A DNA stretch of 64,000 nt from Streptomyces sp. ASQP_92 (lineage in GTDB: Bacteria > Actinomycetota > Actinomycetes > Streptomycetales > Streptomycetaceae): assembly GCF_025399895.1 (NCBI RefSeq), contig NZ_JAODUA010000008.1, positions 186,001-250,000 on the forward strand. The letters run 5' to 3'. This document shows positions 51,002-60,821 of the stretch, piece by piece. The notes beneath the pieces are model-generated. The model did no database searches and was not told where the DNA came from. It saw only the letters and a list, made by a program, of their open reading frames with translations. How positions within the stretch are numbered: the first letter of the stretch is position 1; each line of letters starts with the position of its first letter. The position numbers and the translations under genes are program-made.

Positions 51002-52033
51002 TCAGCCCGCCGGAGGCACGACGCGCCGCTCCTCCGCGAAGTGGCACGCCGAAGGGTGCCGCGCCGGCCCCTCCGTGAGGCGGAACTCGGCCGGCACGGC
51101 CAGCAGCGGCACCTCCTGCGCGCACCGCTCGCGCGCCTTCCAGCAGCGCGTGCGGAAGCGGCACCCGGACGGCGGGTTGGCGGGCGAGGGCACATCCCCG
51201 GTGAGGATGATGCGCTCGCGGCGCTCGCGCGCCGAGGGGTCCGGCAGCGGCGCCGCGGACAGCAGCGCCTGGGTGTAGGGGTGGGTGGGGTGCTCGTAGA
51301 TCTCCTCGTCCCGGCCGATCTCGACGACCCGGCCGAGGTACATCACGCCGACCCGGTCGGAGATGTGCCGCACGATGGACAGGTCGTGGGCGATGAACAC
51401 GTACGAGAGGGCGAACTCGCTCTGGAGCCGGTCGAGCAGGTTCACCACCTGGGCCTGCACCGACACGTCGAGCGCGGAGACCGGTTCGTCCGCGACGATG
51501 ATCTCGGGCCGCAGCGCTAGGCCCCGCGCGATGCCGATGCGTTGGCGCTGGCCGCCGGAGAACTGGTGCGGATAGCGGTTGATGTACTCGGGGTTGAGCC
51601 CGACGACGTCGAGCAGGTCCTGGACCTTGCGGCGCCGGTCCCCCTTCGGGGCCACCTCGGGGTGGATCTCGTACGGCTCCCCGATGATGTCGCCGACCGT
51701 CATGCGCGGGTTCAGCGAGGTGTATGGGTCCTGGAAGACCATCTGGATGTTGCGGCGCACGGCTTTGAGGGCCCGGCCCGACATCCGGGTGATGTCCTCG
51801 CCCTTGTAGGAGATCCGTCCCGCGGTCGGGCGTTCCAGATTGACCAGCATGCGGGCGACCGTGGACTTGCCGCAGCCGGACTCCCCCACGATGCCCAGCG
51901 TCTCGCCGGCCGCGAGGTCGAAGGAGACCCCGTCGACGGCCCGCACCGCGCCGACCTGCTTCTTGAGGAGGATGCCCTGCGTCAGCGGATAGTGCTTGAC
52001 CAGGTCCCTGACCTCCAGAATGGCCTCAGCCAT
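51002..52033 (-). CDS. oppF: Oligopeptide ABC transporter ATPase (OppF-like)
   Basis: 343 residues. Motifs: GESGCGKSTVARML, NPRMTVGDIIGEPYEIHPEV, FSGGQRQRIGIARGL, VADEPVSALD, FIAHDLSIVRH. Last gene of the second oligopeptide operon (SBP-B-C-D-F); its start overlaps the OppD stop by eight bases. Very close to the gene at 62848-63996, including identical DNA over long stretches. Probably energises import of peptides with the OppD ATPase. Confidence 0.9.
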   Translation of the reverse strand: MAEAILEVRDLVKHYPLTQGILLKKQVGAVRAVDGVSFDLAAGETLGIVGESGCGKSTVARMLVNLERPTAGRISYKGEDITRMSGRALKAVRRNIQMVFQDPYTSLNPRMTVGDIIGEPYEIHPEVAPKGDRRRKVQDLLDVVGLNPEYINRYPHQFSGGQRQRIGIARGLALRPEIIVADEPVSALDVSVQAQVVNLLDRLQSEFALSYVFIAHDLSIVRHISDRVGVMYLGRVVEIGRDEEIYEHPTHPYTQALLSAAPLPDPSARERRERIILTGDVPSPANPPSGCRFRTRCWKARERCAQEVPLLAVPAEFRLTEGPARHPSACHFAEERRVVPPAG

Positions 52034-53000
52034 CGAGGGTCTCCTTCCAGAAGAAGCACGCGCTCTGCCGGCCGGGGCCCACCTCGAACAGCGGCGGCAC
52101 CTCGGTGCGGCAGATGTCCTGGGCCATGGGGCAGCGCGGGTTGAAGGCGCAGCCCGGCGGGATGTGCATCAGGTTGGGCGGCAGGCCCTTGATCGCGTAC
52201 AGCTCCTGGCCCTTCTGGTCCAGGCGCGGGATCGATTCGAGCAGGCCCTTGGTGTACGGGTGCGCGGGACGCTTGTAGATCTCGTGCACCGGGGCCCGCT
52301 CGACGATGCGGCCGGCGTACATCACCGCGATCTTGTCCGCGACGTCGGCGACCACGCCGAGGTCGTGGGTGATCAGGATCAGACCCATGTCGAGTTCGCG
52401 CCGCAACTCGGCCAGCAGGTCCATGACTTGGGCCTGGACGGTCACGTCGAGGGCGGTGGTCGGCTCGTCCGCGATGATCAGGGACGGTTCCAGGGCCATC
52501 GCCATCGCGATCATGATGCGCTGGCGCATGCCGCCGGAGAACTGGTGCGGGTACTGGCCCACGCGTTCCTTCGCCGCCGGAATGCGCACCCGGTCCATCA
52601 GCTCGACGGCCCTGGCCTTCGCGTCCTTGCGGGACATGCCGCGGTGGACGGTGAACATCTCCGAGAGCTGGTCGCCGACGCTGAGCACCGGGTTCAGGGA
52701 GGACAGCGCGTCCTGGAAGATCATGGCCATCTCGGAGCCGCGGATCTTGCGCCGTTCGTCCTCCTTGAGCTTCAGGAGGTCCTTGCCCCGGAAGAGGATC
52801 TCGCCGCCGCCGATCCGTCCGGGCGGCATGTCGAGGATGCCCATCACGGCCTGCGCGGTGACCGACTTGCCGGAGCCGGACTCGCCGAGCACGGCCAGCG
52901 TCTCACCCGCGTCCACCGAGTAGTCGACCCCGTTGACCGCCTTGGCGACCCCGTCCCGCGTCCTGAACTCCACCTGGAGATCACGTACTTCGAGCAGCAT
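52026..53000 (-). CDS. oppD: Oligopeptide ABC transporter ATPase (OppD-like)
   Basis: 324 residues from ATG 53000. Motifs: GESGSGKSVTAQAV, QDALSSLNPVLSVGDQL, FSGGMRQRIMIAMAM, IADEPTTALD, ITHDLGVVAD. C-terminal oligopeptide domain with CAFNPRC and CRTEVPPLF. Coupled to oppF by the 8-base overlap, 11 bases after the permease gene. The upstream frame is only noise. Confidence 0.9.
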   Translation of the reverse strand: MLLEVRDLQVEFRTRDGVAKAVNGVDYSVDAGETLAVLGESGSGKSVTAQAVMGILDMPPGRIGGGEILFRGKDLLKLKEDERRKIRGSEMAMIFQDALSSLNPVLSVGDQLSEMFTVHRGMSRKDAKARAVELMDRVRIPAAKERVGQYPHQFSGGMRQRIMIAMAMALEPSLIIADEPTTALDVTVQAQVMDLLAELRRELDMGLILITHDLGVVADVADKIAVMYAGRIVERAPVHEIYKRPAHPYTKGLLESIPRLDQKGQELYAIKGLPPNLMHIPPGCAFNPRCPMAQDICRTEVPPLFEVGPGRQSACFFWKETLDG

Positions 53001-53011
53001 GGCGGGTCTCC

Positions 53012-54013
53012 TCAACGCAGCTTGGGGTCGAGGGCGTCGCGCACCGCGTCGCCGAGCATGATGAACGCGAGCACCGTGATGGCCAGCGCGCCGGCCGGCC
53101 AGAGCAGCATGTGCGGGGCGTTGCGGATGTACTGCGAGGCGGACGAGATGTCGATGCCCCAGGAGACCGTGGGCGGCTTCAGCCCGACGCCGAGGTAGGA
53201 CAGCGTCGCCTCCAGGGCGATGTACGTACCGAGCGCGATGGTTGCCACGACGATGACCGGGGCGACCGCGTTGGGCGCGATGTGGCGGAGCATCATCCGC
53301 GCGTTGGAGGCGCCGAGCGCGCGGGCCGCCTGGACGTAGTCGTTCTGCTTGGCGGTGATGACGGAGCCGCGGGCGATACGGGCGATCTGCGGCCAGCCCA
53401 GCAGGATCATGAAGCCGATGACGGGCCAGACGGTGGAGGAGGTGACCACCGAGAGGAAGACCAGGCCGCCGAGGACGACCGGGATGCCGAAGAAGATGTC
53501 GGTGACGCGGGAGAGCAGCGCGTCCCAGCCGCCGCCGAAGAACCCGGCGAGCCCGCCGACGAACGAGCCGAACAGGGCGACGCCGACGGTGGTGCACACG
53601 CCGACGGTGACCGAGGTGCGGGCGCCGTAGACGGTCCGCGTGTAGACGTCGCAGCCCTGCCCGTTGTACCCGAAGGGGTGGCCCGGCTGGGAGCCCTCCT
53701 GCGCCTTGGACAGCTCGCACTGGAGCGGGTTGCCGCTCGCGATCAGCGAGGGCCACAGCGAGATGACGACCAGGAAGAGGATGACCAGCGCCGAGATGAT
53801 GAAGACGGGGTTGCGCCGCAGGTCGCGCCAGGCGTCCGACCACAGGGAGCGCGCCCGGTCGCCGGAGGCGCCTGATGGACGCAGCTCGGCGGGGCCCGTG
53901 CCCTGCGGCCCGCCCGGGGTCTTCTCCAGCGTCGTCGCCTCGCTCGCCGCGAGGTCCATCGCCCCGCCGGCCCCCGTACCGGCGATCGCTCCGTCGTCGT
54001 AAGGCTCAGGCAT
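53012..54013 (-). CDS. oppC: Oligopeptide ABC transporter permease (OppC-like)
   Basis: 333 residues. A ~60-residue polar, acidic N-terminus, six helices (PVFIISALVILFLVVISLWP first) and the EAA loop AARALGASNARMMLRHIAPN. A Cys pair lies in the first outside loop (QCELSKAQ, GYNGQGCDVYTRTV). The start overlaps the OppB stop by eight bases. Confidence 0.9.
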   Translation of the reverse strand: MPEPYDDGAIAGTGAGGAMDLAASEATTLEKTPGGPQGTGPAELRPSGASGDRARSLWSDAWRDLRRNPVFIISALVILFLVVISLWPSLIASGNPLQCELSKAQEGSQPGHPFGYNGQGCDVYTRTVYGARTSVTVGVCTTVGVALFGSFVGGLAGFFGGGWDALLSRVTDIFFGIPVVLGGLVFLSVVTSSTVWPVIGFMILLGWPQIARIARGSVITAKQNDYVQAARALGASNARMMLRHIAPNAVAPVIVVATIALGTYIALEATLSYLGVGLKPPTVSWGIDISSASQYIRNAPHMLLWPAGALAITVLAFIMLGDAVRDALDPKLR

Positions 54014-54929
54014 AGCGGATCCTCGGGTCGAGTACGGCGTACAGAAGGTCGACGATGAGGTTGGCGATCAGGAAGACCAGGACGAGCACGGTCACGAACC
54101 CGACCACGGTCTGGGTGCTCTGGCGCAGGATGCCCTGGTAGAGCTGGTAGCCGACGCCGTGGATGTTGAAGATGCGCTCGGTGACGATCGCGCCGCCCAT
54201 CAGGGCGCCGACATCGGTGCCGATGAAGGTGACGACGGGGATCAGCGAGTTGCGCAGCAGATGCTTGACGATCACCCGGCGCCTGGGCAGGCCCTTGGCG
54301 ACGGCGGTGCGGACGTAGTCGGCGCGGGAGTTCTCGGCGATCGAGGTGCGGGTGAGCCGGGTGACGTACGCCAGCGAGACCGACGCCAACACCAGCCCCG
54401 GGATGAGGAGTTCGTTGAACGGGGCCTCAGGCGAGACGGTGGGCTTGATGACCCCCCATTCGACGCCGAGCAGCAGTTGGAGCAGCAGACCCGTGACGAA
54501 GACCGGGATGGCGATGACGACGAGGGTCAGCATCAGGACGACGGTGTCGACCGGGCGGCCGCGCCGCAGCCCCGTGACCACGCCCAGGGTGATGCCGATG
54601 ACGATCTCGAAGAGGACCGCCACGATGGTCAGCCGGATGGTGACGGGGAAGGCCGTGGACATCAGCTCGGTGACCTTCTGCCCGTTGAACGCGGTGCCGA
54701 AGTCGCCGGTGAACACGTTCCCCATGTACGTCAGGTATTGCTGCCACACCGGCTTGTCGAGCCCGAACTCCTTCTTGAGCTGCGCGGCGGTGGCGGGGTC
54801 GCAGGCCTTGTCGCCGCAGAGGCCCGCGATGGGGTCCCCCATCACGTTGACCATCAGGAAGATCAGCAGCGTGGCCCCGAAGAAGACCGGGATCATCTGG
54901 AGCAGGCGCCGGATCACATACCGTCCCAT
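54006..54929 (-). CDS. oppB: Oligopeptide ABC transporter permease (OppB-like)
   Basis: 307 residues from ATG 54929 with GGAGGG at the ribosome-site position. N-terminus GRYVIRRLLQMIPVFFGATL is typical OppB/DppB; EAA loop TAVAKGLPRRRVIVKHLLRN; ends LLYAVLDPRIRYA. The first outside loop has GLCGDKACDPATAAQL, with Cys residues like the bldK-like permease. The gene follows the binding-protein gene by 87 bases with a hairpin between. Confidence 0.92.
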   Translation of the reverse strand: MGRYVIRRLLQMIPVFFGATLLIFLMVNVMGDPIAGLCGDKACDPATAAQLKKEFGLDKPVWQQYLTYMGNVFTGDFGTAFNGQKVTELMSTAFPVTIRLTIVAVLFEIVIGITLGVVTGLRRGRPVDTVVLMLTLVVIAIPVFVTGLLLQLLLGVEWGVIKPTVSPEAPFNELLIPGLVLASVSLAYVTRLTRTSIAENSRADYVRTAVAKGLPRRRVIVKHLLRNSLIPVVTFIGTDVGALMGGAIVTERIFNIHGVGYQLYQGILRQSTQTVVGFVTVLVLVFLIANLIVDLLYAVLDPRIRYA

Positions 54930-54962
54930 GAGGCCCTCCGGGGGTCGTAAGGAACTCGCGAG

Positions 54963-55008
54963 GGGCACGGCCCGGCCCCCGTCGGCGGGGGCGTGCCGGG
55001 CCGTGCCC
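54963..55008 (-). terminator. Intra-operon hairpin after the second binding-protein gene
   Basis: GGGCACGGCCCGGC (54963-54976) pairs with GCCGGGCCGTGCCC (54995-55008), with an inner CCCCC/GGGGG stem. It lies between the SBP stop and oppB on the minus strand, the same layout as in the bldK-like operon. Confidence 0.8.
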
Positions 55009-55016
55009 TGACGGCG

Positions 55017-56642
55017 TCAGCCGACCTTGATCTGGTCGTACACCGGGACGCTGAAGGGGTTCAGCGAGACATTGGAGATACGGTCCGAGTAGCCGGCGCT
55101 GCCGTTCTGGTACCAGAGCGGGATGGCCGCCATCTGATCGCGTACGACGCCCTCGGCCTCCTGGAAGTCGGCGACCGCCTTGGCCTTGTCGGTGTCGGCG
55201 TTGGCCCGGTCGACCAGCTTGTCGAACTCGGGGTTGCTCCACTTGCCGTCGTTGGAGGAGGCGCCGGTGTAGTACAGCGGCTGGAGGAAGTTCTGGATGA
55301 GCGGGTAGTCCATCTGCCAGCCGGCCCGGAAGGGGCCGCTCATCTTGGACTGGGTGATCTGGCTGCGGAAGTCGGCGAAGGTGCCGACCGGACCGCCGAC
55401 GCACGCCTTGTCGTTGCCGAGCGCGTTGTTGATGCTGTTGCAGACCGCGTCGACCCACTCCTTGTGCGAGCCGGTGTCCCCGTTGTACGAGATCTTGAGC
55501 TGCCCGCCGGGGATGCCGCCGCCCTCGGTGATGAGCTTCTTGGCCTCGGCCGGGTTGTAGTCGCAGGCGTCCCCGCACAGCCCTGCCTTGTAGCCGCCGG
55601 CCTCGCCGAGCACCGGCGAGGTCCAGTCGGTGGCGGGGGTACGGGTCTTCTGGAAGATGGTCTCGGTGATCTGCTTGCGGTTGATCGCCCGCGAGATCCC
55701 CTTGCGGACCTTGGCCGCGTCCGGGGTGTTCCAGGCGGCGTCGTAGTACGGGAAGGCGAGCGTCTGGATGATGCCGGCCGGGGTGTTGAGGTACCGGTCG
55801 CCGAGGTCGGCCTTCACGTTCTTGAGCTGGGATGCGGGCACGTCGTCGACGAGGTCGAGGTTGCCGGCCGTCAGATCGGTGTAGGCGGTGTTGTTGTCGG
55901 TGTAGACCTTGAGGTCGATGCCGCCGTTCTGCGCCTTGTCCTCGCCCATGTACTTGGCCCACTTGCGCATCGCCAACTTGGAGCCCTTGGTGTACGAGTC
56001 CACCAGGTACGGCCCGTTGCCGACGGGCTTGGACACCCAGGCCGCGTGGTTGTCGAAGAACGCCCGGGGCAGCGGCGCGAACGCGGGGTAGCCGAGGGTG
56101 TCGGGCCAGGTGGAGAACTTCTGGTTGAGCTTGACCGTGAAGGTCTTGTCGTCGACGACCTTCAGGCCCGACATCGTGTCGCCGCTCGGCGTCCCGCTCT
56201 TGGGGTGGATCTGGTCGTAGCCCTCGATGTAGGAGAACATCGAGGCGTTCTTCTGGTTGTTCTTCAGGTTCGCCCCGTAGTTCCAGGCGTCCACGAAGGA
56301 CTTGGCGGTGACCTTCTCGCCGTTGGAGAACGTCCAGCCGTCCTTCAGGGTGACCGTGAAGTTCTGCGAGTCCGAGGTGTCGATCTTCTCGGCGAGCATG
56401 TTCTTGGCCTCGCCGGTCTTGGGGTCGTACCGCTTGAGGCCGCGCATCAGCATGTCGAGGACCTTGCCGCCCTGGACCTCGTTGGTGTTGGCGGGCTCCA
56501 GCGGGTTCTGCGGGTCGCCCCACGAGGAGCTCACGATGCCGTCCGCGCCACCGCCGCCGCTCCCCCCTCCACCGCAGGCCGTCGCCGCGAGGGCGACGAC
56601 CACCGCACCTGCGGCCCACTTGGCGTGCGTGGCTCCGCGCAT
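55017..56642 (-). CDS. oppA: Oligopeptide-binding lipoprotein (SBP family 5)
   Basis: 541 residues from ATG 56642, with GGGAGG six bases upstream. Signal peptide II: KWAAGAVVVALAATAC with lipobox LAATAC, then a Gly/Ser linker. Mature part: IVSSSWGDPQNPLEPANTNE, FTVTLKDGWTFSNGEKVTAK, FRAGWQMDYPLIQNFLQPLY, the last resembling the peptide-pocket region of OppA/DppA. First gene of the second oligopeptide operon. The 127-base gap to the regulator gene upstream is AT-richer and should hold its promoter. Confidence 0.92.
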   Translation of the reverse strand: MRGATHAKWAAGAVVVALAATACGGGGSGGGGADGIVSSSWGDPQNPLEPANTNEVQGGKVLDMLMRGLKRYDPKTGEAKNMLAEKIDTSDSQNFTVTLKDGWTFSNGEKVTAKSFVDAWNYGANLKNNQKNASMFSYIEGYDQIHPKSGTPSGDTMSGLKVVDDKTFTVKLNQKFSTWPDTLGYPAFAPLPRAFFDNHAAWVSKPVGNGPYLVDSYTKGSKLAMRKWAKYMGEDKAQNGGIDLKVYTDNNTAYTDLTAGNLDLVDDVPASQLKNVKADLGDRYLNTPAGIIQTLAFPYYDAAWNTPDAAKVRKGISRAINRKQITETIFQKTRTPATDWTSPVLGEAGGYKAGLCGDACDYNPAEAKKLITEGGGIPGGQLKISYNGDTGSHKEWVDAVCNSINNALGNDKACVGGPVGTFADFRSQITQSKMSGPFRAGWQMDYPLIQNFLQPLYYTGASSNDGKWSNPEFDKLVDRANADTDKAKAVADFQEAEGVVRDQMAAIPLWYQNGSAGYSDRISNVSLNPFSVPVYDQIKVG

Positions 56643-56769
56643 GGAGTCCTCCCAGAGTCCCATTCGAGTCCCAAGTCTCACTTAGGCCCAAATATCACCC
56701 CACCTCGGCGCGGACCGCACTTTTACGGGGGCTGGATGGGGGCCCTTCGCCGACCCGCCATCCGGACCC

Positions 56770-57441
56770 TCACCCCACCCGTTCGACGCCCGCCGTACGG
56801 GCCACCACGATCGCCTCGCCCCGGCTGGTCGCGCCGAGCTTGGTGATGACGGCGGAGACGTAGTTGCGCACGGTCTTGTCGGACAGGGCCAGCGCGCGGG
56901 CGATGTGCCGGTTGTCGAAGCCGTTGGCCACCAGGTCGAGGACGTCGTGCTCCCGGGCGGTCAGCGAGCGGAAGACCACATTGCGCCTGACCTCGACCAG
57001 ATGCCCCAGCAGGGCGGAGAACCTGCCGCCGACCCCGGGGCCGAGCACCACCCCGCCGCGGTGCACCAGGTCGAGGCCGTCCATCAGAAGCGCCGGGTTC
57101 ATGTCCTTGAGCAGATAGCCCTTGGCGCCGGCCAGCAGCGCGGACGCCACCAGTTCGTCGCGGCCCTCCCCCGAGGAGGCCGTCGCCACGACCTTGAGGT
57201 CGCGGTGGTCGCGGAGCAGCGTCCGGATGGTGGCGAGGCCGGAACGGTCGGGGAGGTCGAGGTCGAGCAGCACGATGTCCGGCGCGGTCGCCGCCACCAC
57301 CTCACGACAGGCCGCGGAGTCCCCCACCTCACCCACCAGTTGGGCGTGGCCGGCGGCGAGCACCGTGCGCATGCCCACCCTCAGCAGCGGGTTGGCCTCG
57401 ACCAGAACCACCCGAATAAGTCCGTCATTCACCTTTGTCAC
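56770..57441 (-). CDS. NarL-type regulator with degenerate receiver
   Basis: 223 residues. Receiver fold: IRVVLVEANPLLRVGM, IVLLDLDLPDRSG (phospho-site Asp near residue 57), KGYLLKDMNP. The N-terminal acid pair that binds Mg2+ is E-A (VEAN) instead of D-D or E-D, so phosphorylation is doubtful. C-terminal LuxR HTH: LTAREHDVLDLVANG, NRHIARALALSDKTVRNYVS. No kinase gene nearby. It is divergent from the SARP gene with 89 bases between, so each may regulate the other. ATG 57441. Confidence 0.9.
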   Translation of the reverse strand: MTKVNDGLIRVVLVEANPLLRVGMRTVLAAGHAQLVGEVGDSAACREVVAATAPDIVLLDLDLPDRSGLATIRTLLRDHRDLKVVATASSGEGRDELVASALLAGAKGYLLKDMNPALLMDGLDLVHRGGVVLGPGVGGRFSALLGHLVEVRRNVVFRSLTAREHDVLDLVANGFDNRHIARALALSDKTVRNYVSAVITKLGATSRGEAIVVARTAGVERVG

Positions 57442-57530
57442 GATCTATTCCCCCTGTCCTGCGGCTTTCGATGACTTAGGATCGTCGAGACCGGCTATCG
57501 CGCGGCTAGCGCGGGAGGGCGGCCGGGGGT

Positions 57531-60500
57531 GTGGGGGGTCCGGTGGAGTTCCTGGTCTTGGGCCCGGAGGAAGTGCTGAGCGGGGGCCTGCCGCTGCCGA
57601 TCTCCGCGGCGAAGCAGCGTGCGCTGCTGTCGATGCTCGCGCTGCGTTCCGCGACCGTGGTGTCCACCGACGATCTGATCGACGGCCTGTGGGGTACCCG
57701 GCCGCCGAAGACGGCCCGCACCACCGTGCACAACTACGTCCGCCGGCTGCGCGGGATCCTGCGGCCCGAGGCGCCGGCACTCGCCGGAGCCGAGCTGCTG
57801 CGCACCGCCCCCGGTGGCTACATCCTTGACGCCCCACCCCAGGACGTCGATGTGCGGCGGTTCGAGGAGCGCGTACGCCAGGCCACCGCGGCCCGCTCGG
57901 CCGACGACCTTCCCGGCGCCTCGGCGCGGCTGCGCGAGGCGGTGGGGCTGTGGCGGGGCCGGGCCTTCGACGGCACCGCCTCTCCGTACCTCGCCGAGAT
58001 CGAGGCGCCCCGGCTCGAAGAGGCGAGGCTGTTCGCCTTCGAGAGCCTGATGGACGTCGAGCTCCAACTGGGCCGCCACGCCGAGGTGTTGACCGAACTG
58101 CGCCAGGAGCTGGACCGCTCGCCGCTGCGCGAGGAGCTGCGCGCCCACTACATGGTCGCCCTGTACCGCTCCGGGCACCGCGCCGAGGCCCTTGAGGTGT
58201 ACCGGCGCGGGCGGCAGGCGTTCATCGAAGAGCTCGGCCTGGAGCCCAGCCGCCGGCTGCGGGACGTGGAGCACGCCATCCTCGTCGACAGCCCCGAGCT
58301 GAAACCACCGGCGGCGCCCGTGACGCTCGCTCCGCCGCGCCCCCAACCGGTGTCCATACCGCGGCAGTTGCCGCCGGACATCCCCTGGTTCACCGGCCGC
58401 GAGGACCAGTTGCGCGCACTGGAGGCCTGGGCCCACGACCCGGGTGTCACCGGGCCCATGGTCATCACGGCCATCGACGGCCAGGGCGGCATCGGCAAGA
58501 CCGCGCTCGCGCTGCACTGGGCCCACTCGGCCCGCGACGCGTTCCCCGACGGCCAGCTCTACACCGACCTCGGCGGATACTCGGCCGGGCGGATCGCGAC
58601 CCCCCTGGAGGCGCTCGCGCGTTTCCTCTCCGCCCTCGGCATCCCGTGGGAGGACGTGCCGCACGACCTGGAACGGGCGATGGGCCTCTACCGGACGCTG
58701 CTCGCGGACCGCAGGATGCTGATCGTCCTGGACAACGCCCGCAACGCCGAGCAGGTGCGCCCGCTGCTGCCCGGCGTGCCGGGCTGTTTCGTCCTGGTGA
58801 CCAGCCGCGACCGGCTGGCCGGTCTGGTCGTACGGGACGGCGCCCGGCCGCTGCGGGTGGACGCCCTGGCCCCGGCCGAGGCATGGGCCCTGCTCGAACG
58901 CCTCGTCGGGGAGCGGCAGGTGGCCGCCGAGCCCGAGGCGACGGCCGAGTTGGCCGAGCTGTGCGGCACCATCCCGCTGGCCCTGCGGGTCGCGGCGGTC
59001 AACGCCCTCACCTCCGACAGCGCCACCCCGGTCGCCGACTGTGTGACCCGGCTCGCGGCGGAGGACCGCAGGCTCTCCACGCTCAGCGTGGAGGACGACG
59101 AACTCAGCAGCCTCCAGGCGGTGTTCTCGCTCTCCTACGATTCGCTGAGCCCCGACGAGCAGCGGCTGTTCCGCACCCTCGGTCTGCTGCCGGGTCCGAT
59201 CGCCACGGCCGGCTCGGCGGCGGCGCTGCTCGGCTGGGACGAGCCGAGGGCCCGGCGCACCCTGCGCCGCCTGGTCGCCGCCCATCTGCTGGGCCGGCCG
59301 GGCCCCGACGCGTATGTCTTCCACGATCTGCTGCGCATCTACGCCCGCAAGTGCGCCGAGCTGTACGACTGCCCGACCGAGCGCGCGGCGGCCCTGGCCC
59401 GGCTCTACGCGCACTATCTGGCCACCGCCGATCTGGCCGCCCGGCTGCTGTACCCGGAGAAGATGCGGGTCGCCGAGGTCGAGCAGCCCGACCCGGCGGC
59501 GGCGCCGCTCGCGGACCGGGGCGAGGCGCAGGACTGGCTGGAGCGGGAGCACCGCAATCTGGTCGCCGCCGTGCAACAGGCCAGGGAACGGGGCCACGCC
59601 CGGACGGGCTGGCGGCTCTGCGACATCCTGCGGGGCTACTTCTGGCTGTGCCGCACCGGGGCCGACTGGATCTCCGTGGCCCGGGCCGGGGTCGAGGCGG
59701 CCCGCGAGTGCGGCGATGTGACCGGGCAGGCGGCCACCCTGATGAGCCTGGGCGACGCCCACCGCAGTCTGGGTCAGTACGACGAAGCGGCCCTGCACTA
59801 CACGGGGATGCTGCGGACGGCGCGGGGCGCGACATGGCCCGAGGGGACGGCGCAGGCCCTCAACAGCCTGGGCCTGGTGGACATCCTGACCGGACGGCTC
59901 AAGGAGGCCGTCGGCCGGTACACCGAGGCCCTGGAGATCCTGCCGGACGACCGGCGCTGGGCGATCCTGCGGGTGAGCATTCTCGGGAACACCGGCATCC
60001 TCAACCACGAACTCGGCGCCTTGCGCCAGGCCGAGGCGTACAGCAGCCAGTGCCTGGTGCTCAGCCGAAGCATCGGGCTGCGCGGCAGCGAAGGAGTGAG
60101 CATCGGCAACCGGGGCGAGGCCCGGCTGCTGCTCGGCGACCTCGACGGCGCCCTGGACGACCTCACCGACGCGCTCGCCATCCACCGCGAGCTCGGCAAC
60201 CGGGGCAGCGAGGCCGAGATGCTGCGGGCACTCGGCGAACTCCACCGCGACAAGGGCGAGTTCGAGACGGCGCTGAACCTCACCGGGGCCGCCGAGGTCC
60301 TGGCCACCGGGATCGGCGAGAACCGGCTGAAGGCGGCGGTGCTGCACACCCTGGCCTCGATCCGGCTGGCCACCGGCGCGCTCGGCCCGGCCGAGGAGCA
60401 CTACGGCGCCGCGCTGAAACTCGCCGAACAGGTCGGCGCCCGGCACACCGAGACGATGGCGCTGCTCGGTGTCGCGCAGGTACGGCTGCGGTCGGGCGAC

Positions 60501-60821
60501 CTCGCGGGGGCCGAGGACGCGGCCCGGCGGGCCCACGACCAGGCGCACGCCTGGGGCTACCGGGTCCTGGAGGGCGTGGCCCTCACCGAGCTGGCCCGCG
60601 TCCGGCTGGCCTCGGGCCGGCCCGCCTCGGCGGTGCGCCGGGCCGAGCGGGCGCTGGCCGTGCAGTCGGAGTCCGGCCACCGGCTCGGCGCGGTGCACTC
60701 CTTGGAGACCCTCGCGCTCGCCCATGTCGCCCTGGGCGAGCGGGAGTTGGGCGGCGCCTACGCGCAGCAGGCGCGGGCCGCCGCGCGGGACATGGGGGCA
60801 CCCGAGCCGGCCGTGGCCTGA
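57531..60821 (+). CDS. AfsR-like SARP regulator with NB-ARC and TPR domains
   Basis: 1,096 residues from GTG 57531 (GTG 57543, the usual VEFLVLGP start, is as likely). Domains: OmpR-like winged helix (5-100; VSTDDLIDGLWG, TVHNYVRRLRGIL), BTAD (~110-250), NB-ARC ATPase with P-loop GQGGIGKT (317-324), LIVLDNARN and GTIPLALRVA, then ~400 residues of TPR-like helices (GDAHRSLGQYDEAALHYTG; ALGELHRDKGEFETALN). SARPs of this form activate antibiotic or peptide clusters by binding direct repeats upstream of target promoters. It is convergent with the HExxH enzyme gene, a likely target together with its precursor. Confidence 0.93.
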   Translation: MGGPVEFLVLGPEEVLSGGLPLPISAAKQRALLSMLALRSATVVSTDDLIDGLWGTRPPKTARTTVHNYVRRLRGILRPEAPALAGAELLRTAPGGYILDAPPQDVDVRRFEERVRQATAARSADDLPGASARLREAVGLWRGRAFDGTASPYLAEIEAPRLEEARLFAFESLMDVELQLGRHAEVLTELRQELDRSPLREELRAHYMVALYRSGHRAEALEVYRRGRQAFIEELGLEPSRRLRDVEHAILVDSPELKPPAAPVTLAPPRPQPVSIPRQLPPDIPWFTGREDQLRALEAWAHDPGVTGPMVITAIDGQGGIGKTALALHWAHSARDAFPDGQLYTDLGGYSAGRIATPLEALARFLSALGIPWEDVPHDLERAMGLYRTLLADRRMLIVLDNARNAEQVRPLLPGVPGCFVLVTSRDRLAGLVVRDGARPLRVDALAPAEAWALLERLVGERQVAAEPEATAELAELCGTIPLALRVAAVNALTSDSATPVADCVTRLAAEDRRLSTLSVEDDELSSLQAVFSLSYDSLSPDEQRLFRTLGLLPGPIATAGSAAALLGWDEPRARRTLRRLVAAHLLGRPGPDAYVFHDLLRIYARKCAELYDCPTERAAALARLYAHYLATADLAARLLYPEKMRVAEVEQPDPAAAPLADRGEAQDWLEREHRNLVAAVQQARERGHARTGWRLCDILRGYFWLCRTGADWISVARAGVEAARECGDVTGQAATLMSLGDAHRSLGQYDEAALHYTGMLRTARGATWPEGTAQALNSLGLVDILTGRLKEAVGRYTEALEILPDDRRWAILRVSILGNTGILNHELGALRQAEAYSSQCLVLSRSIGLRGSEGVSIGNRGEARLLLGDLDGALDDLTDALAIHRELGNRGSEAEMLRALGELHRDKGEFETALNLTGAAEVLATGIGENRLKAAVLHTLASIRLATGALGPAEEHYGAALKLAEQVGARHTETMALLGVAQVRLRSGDLAGAEDAARRAHDQAHAWGYRVLEGVALTELARVRLASGRPASAVRRAERALAVQSESGHRLGAVHSLETLALAHVALGERELGGAYAQQARAAARDMGAPEPAVA

